The position numbers were made by a program, and so were the translations under genes. A model generated the notes under the pieces. The model worked only from the letters and a program-made list of their open reading frames with translations, made no database searches and was not told the DNA's origin. This document shows positions 1 to 5,052 of a stretch of DNA of 5,052 bases, piece by piece. Source of the DNA: Candidatus Levyibacteriota bacterium (GTDB taxonomy: Bacteria > Patescibacteriota > Microgenomatia > Levybacterales > UBA12049); assembly GCA_023245515.1 (NCBI GenBank), contig JAHFKE010000081.1:1-5052 (forward strand), written 5' to 3'. The stretch's first letter is position 1; every line of letters begins with the position of its first letter.

Positions 1-45
1 AACAGTCCTAACTCTGGAAACTGCCTTAGTATTCCATTCAGTCAT
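1..45 (-). CDS. Possible start of a downstream gene, cut by the window edge
   Basis: An ATG at 45-43 opens a frame of 15 codons (MTEWNTKAVSRVRTV) that runs off the window without a stop. The frame upstream of the ATG closes at a TAA a few codons earlier, so this ATG would be the first available start. There is no Shine-Dalgarno sequence in front of it, but most genes in this window lack one. I do not recognise the protein from so few residues. The same bases also read as a -10 promoter element, and both readings cannot be right at once. Confidence 0.2.
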   Translation of the reverse strand, partial: MTEWNTKAVSRVRTV

Positions 46-49
46 TGTA
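44..49 (-). promoter_or_regulatory. Possible -10 element (TACAAT) after the sugar-phosphate cassette
   Basis: The minus strand reads CGCTACAATGA here, one base from consensus TATAAT and similar in context to the GCTATAATAG promoter in front of the glycosidase gene. The best -35 candidate about 18 bases upstream (ACGACT) matches only 3 of 6 positions. If real, it starts a transcript for a gene beyond the left edge, and the overlapping ATG would not be a start codon. Confidence 0.3.
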
Positions 50-52
50 GCG

Positions 53-70
53 AAAAACTTAGGATTGAGT
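53..70 (-). terminator. Weak hairpin followed by five T, possible terminator of the cassette
   Basis: On the minus strand, just past the isomerase stop codon, ACTCA-ATCC-TAAGT can fold with one mismatch and is followed directly by TTTTT. The position is right for the end of the three-gene unit and lies before a possible new promoter. The stem is short and AT-rich, so efficient termination is doubtful. Confidence 0.25.
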
Positions 71-83
71 CGTGCATTTGAAG

Positions 84-1121
84 CTAGGCGAGTTGTTCTT
101 TGAACCAATCGACCCAGGGATTGATCGCAGGATTTTGCTCATAGGCAAGGCCAAGATAGAGAGTCACGAAGCTTCCAAATTGTAAGGTCTCCAGGAAGTC
201 ATCATAGACCGTCTGACCACTTGTGATGAACTCATGGACATCATAACCGTTCTGTTTGATCACCTCTTTTGTTAGTTGAACTCTCTTTTGTATCTTTTCT
301 GAATAATTCTGAGAGTTAAGTATCACAAATTGTAGAGGAGCCCCTTTGGGGAACTGTAGTCCTTCCATAAGGTGATGATTGAGATCCGGGATAAGAAAAT
401 GAGTAGAGAATGTTTTGCTTGTTTCATTGAACTGATTTCTGAATATCTGAGCGTTGCCCGAGAGATGTTCTGCGGCAAAGATAACCGGTATTTTATTTTC
501 AAAGAGCTTGAATTCCACAACGGCTGCTTCTTTTATCTCCTGGAATTTATCCTCAAGTCTAGTTATGGCACTGCCTACTTCATGCTCTTCTATATCTATG
601 ACCTTTGTTCTGGAGAGTAATCCTATCAGTCCGAGAATAGTGTAGCCATTGCCAAGCCGTGGTATGCCAGCAATGTTTAGCTTACCGTCAAATATATAAG
701 CGGGGACGTTGTTATCTTTGGCGAACTCGGCAAGAGGGCCTCCTTTGGTCAGTATGACCATTTTGGCATTCTTTGCCTTGGCGTCCTCTGCACAGGATAG
801 GACTTCCTCTGTCGTGCCTGAATAGCTTGTCAGAACGACCAGAGTGTTCCCATCGACATAGTCGGGGACAAAATAATCACTAATAACTTCTGTGGGGAAT
901 GGAAGATTTCTTCCCATCAATGCACGCAGAGCCAAAGCTCCATAGACGGAAGCACCCATGCCGCAGAAGACAACCTTATTGATTCCTTCTATTTTCGGGA
1001 CATCAAGCTTGGTAACCTCTTCCCAGGCAGCTTTGAACTGCTTGAGCGCATTTTCAGTCGTCTCAAGTGTTCTCTGTGGATCCAGCTTTAAAATTTCTTC
1101 AGTATTGTTAAAATCCAACAT
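84..1121 (-). CDS. Bifunctional phosphoglucose/phosphomannose isomerase
   Basis: A cytoplasmic SIS-fold isomerase that interconverts glucose-6-phosphate or mannose-6-phosphate with fructose-6-phosphate. At 345 residues it has the usual length of the archaeal-type bifunctional PGI/PMI family and looks complete. Visible signatures are a glycine-rich loop GMGASVYG (residues 54-61), the phosphate-binding serine/threonine loop SYSGTTEE (99-106), a glutamate in NQFNET (E233), a histidine in PDLNHH (H249), and the characteristic C-terminal NPWVDWFKEQL. In the characterised archaeal enzyme the equivalent Glu and His are catalytic; that assignment is by analogy. The first glycine loop usually reads GMGGS, so the Ala is a mild variant. 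The gene starts 3 bases after the cupin stop, so the two are probably translated from one mRNA. A purine-rich stretch (AGAGAGAAAGA) lies upstream, but there is no clear Shine-Dalgarno sequence. Termination is by TAG. Confidence 0.93.
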   Translation of the reverse strand: MLDFNNTEEILKLDPQRTLETTENALKQFKAAWEEVTKLDVPKIEGINKVVFCGMGASVYGALALRALMGRNLPFPTEVISDYFVPDYVDGNTLVVLTSYSGTTEEVLSCAEDAKAKNAKMVILTKGGPLAEFAKDNNVPAYIFDGKLNIAGIPRLGNGYTILGLIGLLSRTKVIDIEEHEVGSAITRLEDKFQEIKEAAVVEFKLFENKIPVIFAAEHLSGNAQIFRNQFNETSKTFSTHFLIPDLNHHLMEGLQFPKGAPLQFVILNSQNYSEKIQKRVQLTKEVIKQNGYDVHEFITSGQTVYDDFLETLQFGSFVTLYLGLAYEQNPAINPWVDWFKEQLA

Positions 1122-1124
1122 AGT

Positions 1125-1565
1125 TTATAACGTCTTTCTCTCTTCTTCTCTCAGTTTTTCTGTCTGGTCAGGTCTTTTGTAGTCATCATCAAGTCTATAT
1201 GTTGTTCCTGTCTCAGGTGTAGAAACTTCATAGATATCACAATCTGTAATCGCTTGTACTCTGTGTCTCTGGCCAACCAGGAGAATATATCCCTTCATAG
1301 GCTCCATTTTTATAGTGACGAGTTCACCATTTTCATTGTCAATTATCAGATTTGCTTCTCCATTGACCAACATTTGAGTTTCCTGCTTTTTATCGTGAAC
1401 CTGGAGGCTAAATCGTTTGCCAGCATTGAGATGGATAATTTTGCCTGTATAAGGATCTTCAGGTTTAGTGAATATAATCTCCCAACCCCAAGGCTTGGTT
1501 GTGTCTTTGAGCGCAAAGGGTTGATTTGTAAATTTTGATTTATCGAATTGATTTGGATCAAGCAT
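1125..1565 (-). CDS. Cupin protein, mannose-6-phosphate isomerase / ManC C-terminal type
   Basis: A 146-residue single-domain cupin resembling the type II mannose-6-phosphate isomerase domain at the C-terminus of ManC/AlgA proteins. Seen in order are PWGWE (25-29), cupin motif 1 spanning G49 to G69 with SLQVH (53-57) and E62, cupin motif 2 with H101 in GQRHRV, and a tail LDDDYKRPDQ that matches the family's typical acidic-aromatic ending. The usual second metal histidine of motif 1 appears to be Lys59 (HxK instead of HxH), so metal binding or activity may be altered. The likely role is mannose-6-P/fructose-6-P isomerisation, but a sugar-binding or regulatory role is possible because the neighbouring SIS enzyme already covers this reaction. 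The start lies 7 bases after the phosphomannomutase stop, which indicates an operon. There is no Shine-Dalgarno sequence; the stop is TAA. Confidence 0.8.
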   Translation of the reverse strand: MLDPNQFDKSKFTNQPFALKDTTKPWGWEIIFTKPEDPYTGKIIHLNAGKRFSLQVHDKKQETQMLVNGEANLIIDNENGELVTIKMEPMKGYILLVGQRHRVQAITDCDIYEVSTPETGTTYRLDDDYKRPDQTEKLREEERKTL

Positions 1566-1572
1566 GTTGGAA

Positions 1573-2973
1573 TTAGTGGCCGGTTGTGTCCCATTCTTTG
1601 TTCACTACGTCAAATTTATCAAGCTTTTCTTTGAATATCTTTTCAATTTTTTCCAGCTCTTCTTGCGATTTTGCCTCGAATCGCAGAACAAGCGTGGGGG
1701 TGTTAGAGGAAGCTCTGACGAGTCCCCACCCATTTTCGAAGTAAACTCTGGCTCCATTTATATCAATTACTCTCAGTCCTTCCTCCTTAAACTCTTTGGT
1801 TAGCGCGTCAACAACGTCGTACTTATCTTCATCGGTTGTTTTTACTTGAATGGTAGGTGTCGAGACATAATAAGGAGTTGCGGCGATGACCTCTGACAAA
1901 GGCTTATCTTGGGTTGAGAGATATTCAAGCATCTTTAAGGCCGCGAAAGCTCCATCATCAAATCCATAAAAATCCTGAACGAAGAAAATATGTCCACTCA
2001 TTTCGCCTGCAATTGCTGCCTTTTCTTCAGCAAGCTTTGCTTTAATGTGAGAGTGACCGGTCTTCCACATAATAGGTATGCCCCCATGTGCTTTAATATC
2101 CTCAGGTAGTGCCTCTGAAACTTTCACGTCAAAAATAATCTTTGCACCAGGCTGCTTTGAGAGCACAAGTCGTGAAAGGAGAATAATGTAGCGGTCAGGC
2201 CAGATAGTATTGCCTTTTTCATCAGTGAGGCCGAGCCTATCACAATCACCGTCAAAAGCCATACCTATGTCACATCCGTTCGCAGCTGTCTGCTTTCCGG
2301 TGTCTTCCATCATTGCTGTACCGTCAGGATTGGCAGTGTAGTTAGGGTATGTCGTATCGACTTCTGTAAAGTGCTCTACAACTTCACATCCTGCGCGTCT
2401 GAGGAGTTCAGGAGTGAGTATTCCTGCTGTACCGTTGGCGGTATTGACGAGGACTTTAAACTTTTTCGTAATCTTTGCTCTGGATAAAAGGTCTTTTATA
2501 TAGTCCTCTTTAATATCCTGTTTTTTGACAGTTCCTAGCTGGCTTCCGTTTATATACTCTTCTTTTTCGATAATGCTGTAGAGTTCTTTTATCTCATCCG
2601 AAAGGAGAGTCTTTGAAAGATCTGTCCCCAGCTTTACTCCGTTCCACCCGACAGGATTGTGGGATGCGGTTACCATAACAAGCCCTTTTATGTTAAGAAA
2701 ATATTGTGCCCAATAGCCCATGGGGGTGGTCACGGTGCCGATATCAACCACGTTAATTCCTGACTCTGTAAGTCCTTTAACAATGTTGGCTGAAAAACTT
2801 TCTGATGTTCCTCTTGCATCGCATCCTACTACTGCGGTATCGACGTTGTGTTTCTTGAGGATAACTGCGAAGCCTTTCGCTATGTGGTATACCGATTTGT
2901 CATTAAGCTCATCTTCTCCTTCACGTCCACGAAGATCGTATTCGCGGAACATTGTTTTATTAAGTGTCGGCAT
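1573..2973 (-). CDS. manB: Phosphomannomutase / phosphoglucomutase (alpha-D-phosphohexomutase)
   Basis: A 466-residue cytoplasmic enzyme that moves phosphate between C6 and C1 of mannose or glucose, supplying hexose-1-phosphates for nucleotide sugars. All four family domains are recognisable. FREYDLRG (9-16) is at the N-terminus. The phosphoserine loop is TASHNP (102-107, Ser104). The magnesium loop is DGDCDR (241-246, with Asp 241, 243 and 245). The sugar-recognition loop is GEMSGH (323-328), the form typical of dual PMM/PGM enzymes. The phosphate-binding loop RASSNTPTLVLRFE is at 420-433. Length is normal and no key residue is missing. An internal Met at residue 8 could also be a start, but the upstream ATG is kept because it leaves a 23-base gap to holA, where a promoter may lie. 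This is the first gene of the cassette. The symbol reflects function and is not a verified orthology. The stop is TAA. Confidence 0.94.
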   Translation of the reverse strand: MPTLNKTMFREYDLRGREGEDELNDKSVYHIAKGFAVILKKHNVDTAVVGCDARGTSESFSANIVKGLTESGINVVDIGTVTTPMGYWAQYFLNIKGLVMVTASHNPVGWNGVKLGTDLSKTLLSDEIKELYSIIEKEEYINGSQLGTVKKQDIKEDYIKDLLSRAKITKKFKVLVNTANGTAGILTPELLRRAGCEVVEHFTEVDTTYPNYTANPDGTAMMEDTGKQTAANGCDIGMAFDGDCDRLGLTDEKGNTIWPDRYIILLSRLVLSKQPGAKIIFDVKVSEALPEDIKAHGGIPIMWKTGHSHIKAKLAEEKAAIAGEMSGHIFFVQDFYGFDDGAFAALKMLEYLSTQDKPLSEVIAATPYYVSTPTIQVKTTDEDKYDVVDALTKEFKEEGLRVIDINGARVYFENGWGLVRASSNTPTLVLRFEAKSQEELEKIEKIFKEKLDKFDVVNKEWDTTGH

Positions 2974-2993
2974 AATTTTTACGTCTACTAAAT

Positions 2994-3022
2994 ATCTTAT
3001 ATCCCGAGCAATAAAAAGTCAA
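2994..3022 (-). promoter_or_regulatory. Possible internal promoter for the phosphomannomutase-cupin-isomerase cassette
   Basis: Within the last codons of holA the minus strand carries TTGACT (3022-3017, 5 of 6 to the -35 consensus). A -10 candidate follows either as TAAGAT at a 17-base spacing (4 of 6) or as TATAAG at a 15-base spacing (5 of 6). Transcription would begin near 2988, about 15 bases before the phosphomannomutase ATG. It would let the metabolic genes be expressed independently of the replication gene upstream. Part of the match may be coincidence with coding sequence. Confidence 0.35.
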
Positions 3023-3719
3023 TCGATGAAGTGAGCGAAGAAGATAAACCTCCTGTTTTTTGTCCTGTCTCAATCTTAAAAAGGTCGGAGTAAAGCTGTA
3101 TAAGTTGCTCTTTCTTAAAGAGAGCTGCTTGTTTTTTTAGCTTATCTTTTTGCCAAGGCTGTACTCTTTTTATCTCATCAATCGGATCGGGTGTTGGCTC
3201 CACTATTCCCAGAAACAGTCAGACTTGTCTGATAAGCATGAAGAATACCATCTCTTCCTCTGAATTGACAATCGTCTTGTGGAACAAGGAGATGAGCTGT
3301 TTGCCGTTGTTGGGCTTTATGCTATCGAGGAAGAGAAAGAGAGTTTGAGGGAATTTGAACATCTTAATATCCGCAATTTTAAAGAGTGAGAGAGCAGACT
3401 TTTCTAGCTCCTTACCTTCCCAAAGAATGATGTTGTTATCTGTTGCCTGTTTCTCGAGATAGGCAGCTATATTGACTGCTTCTGAAGCCGTTTTCTTAGC
3501 TGATCCGGCTGCCGATTTTTTAAATTTCTTTGTCAAGAATTGCTCGATAAAGACAGTTTTACTTTCGTAAAAAAGTCCTCCGCCCTCAAATATTTGTGTA
3601 ATATCAGTCAGATTCGCCTTGTCACCCTCGATCAGAAGAGCATCAACATGTCTTTGTTTTATGTCTTGAAAGTATTTCCTTGAAGAGACGATATCGTCTC
3701 CGTGAATGAGTGTAAGCAT
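2997..3719 (-). pseudogene. holA: DNA polymerase III delta subunit, interrupted by an in-frame TGA
   Basis: Delta is the clamp-loader subunit that opens the sliding clamp. The reading frame encodes 240 codons, of which codon 167 is TGA. The N-terminal part begins MLTLIHGDD, a degenerate nucleotide-loop start typical of delta. It continues through GGGLFYESKTVFIEQF and NNIILWEGKELEKSALSLFK to MVFFMLIRQV before the stop. The same frame then continues for 73 codons with the C-terminal delta helices, including VQPWQKDKLKKQAALF, and ends in TAA. The product would be shorter than the roughly 340-residue E. coli protein, as I recall for CPR bacteria. I place the start at the ATG at 3719. An ATG at 3758 is in frame, but its 13 extra residues come from intergenic repeat sequence. 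The C-terminal part has only a GTG at 3203 as a restart, with weak initiation context. holA is normally essential, so error or readthrough must be considered. Confidence 0.75.
3219..3221 (-). other. In-frame TGA interrupting holA
   Basis: The codon run is ATC AGA CAA GTC TGA CTG TTT CTG GGA. Both sides are in one phase, so no indel is needed. A single C-to-T change from CGA (Arg), or A-to-T from AGA (Arg), would create it. From memory, delta proteins often carry a basic or aromatic residue just after the 'RQ' pair at this position. No other gene in the window contains an internal TGA. Confidence 0.85.
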
Positions 3720-3721
3720 AA

Positions 3722-3771
3722 TTAAAATTAGAAATCCGAAGCACCAAATCCGAAACAAATTCCAATTCTCA
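3722..3771 (-). repeat. Degenerate intergenic repeat with AAATCCGAA units
   Basis: The 98-base gap between the glycosidase stop and the holA start has no gene. It contains two exact copies of AAATCCGAA on the plus strand (3732-3740 and 3746-3754) spaced 14 bases apart. They are flanked by looser relatives such as ACAAATTCC and by AT-rich sequence. Read on the minus strand it is a TTTCGGATTTGGTGCTTCGG-type sequence. Similar low-complexity text occurs between genes in many environmental bacteria, as far as I recall. Two perfect palindromes, AAAACGTTTT (3786-3795) and ATCCGGAT (3806-3813), lie nearby. No hairpin with a T-tract is visible. Confidence 0.5.
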
Positions 3772-3818
3772 AAATATAAATGTTCAAAACGTTTTATAAT
3801 TCGATATCCGGATTTTGC

Positions 3819-4979
3819 CTATAGGTGCATCAGCCATTTGTATGAGTACAGAATAACAGCATCGACGGGGACATCAGGATAGGGATTTTTTTTGGTTGTG
3901 AAATGACGTATTGGAGGGTTGGGATTTGTGGCTGGATTAGAGGTTTCGGCAGCAAGGACGCTTGCCGGTAGTGTTGGGAGGCCTTTTATTTTCGCCAGAT
4001 TTTGTATAAGACTATAAATCTTTGAAAAATTGCCGCTGGCATCAGTGAGGCTGAATTTTTGGAAAGGGCCTCCTGAGCCCTGAAGAAGAAAAGGGGTTAT
4101 GGCAACAATGCTGTCGTCGTTCCATATGGTATCTAAGGTCTGTTCGTAATAGGTTAGTTGCAAGTTATCGCTGACAGCTTCTGAAGACCATCCTGTTTCT
4201 GTAATGAAGACGGGGAGGTCTTTCCTGCTGAGCGTTTTGGTAAGTTGTTTTTCGTGGAAGAAGCTCCCGACTCCCATAAGGCTGGTCGTATTAGGAGCTT
4301 GAGCAAATCCCGGATTGGGGTAGGAATGACTGGAAAGTCCGTCTATCTGGGTGAAGATCCCTGGGACTGCTGCGTCCATCTTTCTCAAGTAATCATATTG
4401 GTTGTAGAATTTAGGGATCTGACTCGGTGCAGCGTTATCCAGTCCTGCGCTTATGACGAAGAAGTCGGGGGTTTTTGATTTGAAAGTAGTGACGGCAAAG
4501 CTCAGTAGTTCAGCATACTCTGCAGGATTTGCCTCTCCTCCCCATTCGTCAGCCCTATTGACCTCATTGAACATAATGACATATCTATTCTTTACAGGCC
4601 AATCAAGCGAGTTGAGAAAGTTAGCAAAATCGATGACATCATAACTTGTGGGTTTTCTCCACACCTGATTATTAAAATAGTCCCCTTCGGTCGCAAGTCT
4701 CACAATGGGAATCACATGATACTGCTTTGCAATATCCATAAATTTCTGCCACTTCACGCGGTCTTTATCTCCTGCTTGAATAGGAATCGTCACGTAACCC
4801 CAGTCGCCACCATTGCTATTGATCAACTTGGCAGCCGGAATCAACTCATGATCAAAGAGAATGTGAATGCCAATCTTATTGTTGGGCTTGTTCAGGGGGT
4901 ATTCGATCGCATGTGCTTTTGTGGTGAATAATAAGGAGGTAAGGAAAGTGAGAGTAAGAATGAGTAGTAATTTTTTCAT
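3819..4979 (-). CDS. Secreted TIM-barrel glycoside hydrolase-like protein (clan GH-A type)
   Basis: A 386-residue exported protein. The N-terminus MKKLLLILTLTFLTSLLF plus a TKAHA ending is a clear signal peptide, with likely cleavage after Ala24. The mature part reads as a (beta/alpha)8 glycosidase. FNEVN places a candidate acid/base Glu at residue 139 (an Asn-Glu pair as in clan GH-A), HSYPNP gives His218, and FITETGWS places a candidate nucleophile at Glu261. The exact GH family and substrate cannot be told by eye. The barrel ends near residue 325. A Pro/Asn/Thr-rich tail follows that fits a linker, but no anchor or binding module is seen after it. The tail contains an A8 run that could hide a frameshift. 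I chose the ATG at 4979, which has GAGG just upstream, over an in-frame TTG at 4988. The stop is TAG. Confidence 0.8.
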   Translation of the reverse strand: MKKLLLILTLTFLTSLLFTTKAHAIEYPLNKPNNKIGIHILFDHELIPAAKLINSNGGDWGYVTIPIQAGDKDRVKWQKFMDIAKQYHVIPIVRLATEGDYFNNQVWRKPTSYDVIDFANFLNSLDWPVKNRYVIMFNEVNRADEWGGEANPAEYAELLSFAVTTFKSKTPDFFVISAGLDNAAPSQIPKFYNQYDYLRKMDAAVPGIFTQIDGLSSHSYPNPGFAQAPNTTSLMGVGSFFHEKQLTKTLSRKDLPVFITETGWSSEAVSDNLQLTYYEQTLDTIWNDDSIVAITPFLLQGSGGPFQKFSLTDASGNFSKIYSLIQNLAKIKGLPTLPASVLAAETSNPATNPNPPIRHFTTKKNPYPDVPVDAVILYSYKWLMHL

Positions 4980-4982
4980 ACG

Positions 4983-4986
4983 CCTC
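4983..4986 (-). promoter_or_regulatory. Shine-Dalgarno-like GAGG before the glycosidase ATG
   Basis: The minus strand reads TTGAGGCGTATG. GAGG lies 3 bases before the ATG, slightly closer than ideal. It favours the ATG at 4979 over the TTG at 4988, which would overlap this site. It is the only SD-like sequence seen at a gene start in this window. Confidence 0.45.
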
Positions 4987-4990
4987 AACT

Positions 4991-4999
4991 ATTATAGCA
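4991..4999 (-). promoter_or_regulatory. Extended -10 promoter (TGCTATAAT) for the glycosidase gene
   Basis: The minus strand carries TGC followed by a perfect TATAAT, an extended -10 element for the housekeeping sigma factor. The -35 region is poor: TTTAAA or TTAAAG at 19-20 bases spacing is the best match, which extended -10 promoters tolerate. Transcription should begin near 4984, only about 5 bases before the ATG at 4979, so the mRNA would be nearly leaderless and might lack part of the GAGG. No operator is evident. Confidence 0.7.
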
Positions 5000-5026
5000 T
5001 CTCTTTCCCGCTTTTCTTTAAACAAA

Positions 5027-5049
5027 CATCCTTCGGCAAGCTCAGGACT
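5027..5049. repeat. Short interspersed repeat resembling CCTTCGrCAAGCTCAGG elements
   Basis: The sequence CATCCTTCGGCAAGCTCAGG followed by ACT matches the core of a short palindromic intergenic repeat known in many bacterial genomes (REP-like, 'CTTCGACAAGCTCAGG'). TCCT at 5029-5032 pairs with AGGA at 5044-5047 to give a short stem. It lies at the window edge upstream of the glycosidase promoter, and only one copy is visible here. Identification is from memory of the motif, not from a count in this genome. Confidence 0.5.
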
Positions 5050-5052
5050 AAG

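Noticed and set aside
1..21. Imperfect inverted repeat CAGT...ACTG near the left edge
   Set aside because: Pairing needs a two-base bulge and gives only about six pairs, which is expected by chance.
372..645. Plus-strand open frames antisense to the isomerase gene
   Set aside because: They have no recognisable domain and no initiation signal, and they lie wholly inside a well-supported gene with clear catalytic motifs on the other strand.
719..745. Possible second copy of the CTTCGGCAAGCTCAGG-like element (GAACTCGGCAAGAGGG)
   Set aside because: It matches only partially and lies within conserved isomerase coding sequence.
1254..1803. Open frames antisense to or overlapping the cupin and phosphomannomutase genes, including a minus-strand frame at 1346-1594
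   Set aside because: They are out-of-frame shadows of conserved enzymes, with no family features of their own.
2720..3034. Plus-strand 104-codon frame opposite the start of phosphomannomutase
   Set aside because: The opposite strand encodes invariant phosphohexomutase motifs. The Ser-rich translation is typical of antisense reading.
2997..3203. C-terminal holA part as an independent 68-residue gene starting at GTG
   Set aside because: The six codons before the GTG, up to the TGA, are in the same frame and continue delta-like sequence; the GTG has little initiation context. An interrupted holA explains it better, although a restart cannot be excluded.
3720..3758. holA start at the upstream ATG (13 extra residues)
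   Set aside because: The extra residues are a translation of the intergenic repeat, while the ATG at 3719 begins the expected MLTLIHGDD delta N-terminus.
3786..3813. Palindromes AAAACGTTTT and ATCCGGAT as a terminator
   Set aside because: They have no loop and no following T-tract on the minus strand, so they do not form an intrinsic terminator.
4245..4931. Several plus-strand open frames opposite the glycosidase
   Set aside because: They lack domains and initiation signals and lie opposite a gene with a signal peptide and catalytic motifs.

Overview
The window shows a compact, strand-coherent block of a bacterial chromosome. Every gene I can support lies on the minus strand, so transcription runs from high to low coordinates. 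Three things fit a Candidate Phyla Radiation bacterium, most likely Microgenomates/OP11-like: an archaeal-style bifunctional phosphoglucose/phosphomannose isomerase, an unusually short DNA polymerase III delta subunit, and start codons mostly without Shine-Dalgarno sequences. This placement rests on family recognition by eye, not on a search.

Layout in the direction of transcription. At 5027-5049 there is a short sequence resembling the widespread 'CCTTCGrCAAGCTCAGG' intergenic repeat. At 4991-4999 is a perfect extended -10 promoter, placed so close to the next gene that its mRNA would be nearly leaderless. At 4979-3819 is a secreted TIM-barrel glycosidase-like protein with a signal peptide and two candidate catalytic glutamates. 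The roughly 100-base gap at 3818-3720 has no gene but holds degenerate 'AAATCCGAA' repeat units. At 3719-2997 is holA (clamp-loader delta), interrupted by an in-frame TGA at 3219-3221. A tight three-gene sugar-phosphate cassette follows: phosphomannomutase/phosphoglucomutase (2973-1573), a cupin of the mannose-6-phosphate isomerase/ManC C-terminal type (1565-1125), and the bifunctional isomerase (1121-84). Gaps within the cassette are only 7 and 3 bases. The last 83 bases hold a weak hairpin plus T-tract and either a -10 element or the start of another gene that leaves the window.

The cassette genes interconvert glucose-6-P, fructose-6-P, mannose-6-P and the hexose-1-phosphates. This is the entry point to nucleotide sugars for surface glycans and a link to glycolysis. 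The glycosidase is exported and may act on external or cell-surface polysaccharide. holA is a replication gene that happens to sit in the same directional run.

The most notable feature is the interrupted holA. The reading frame continues on both sides of the TGA with delta-like sequence, and the stop sits where an Arg codon would be plausible. All five recognised genes end in TAA or TAG and Trp is encoded by TGG. One internal TGA in about 4.5 kb of coding sequence fits a point mutation, a base-call error or readthrough better than wholesale recoding. I found no CRISPR array, tRNA, rRNA, transposase or other evidently new system here.
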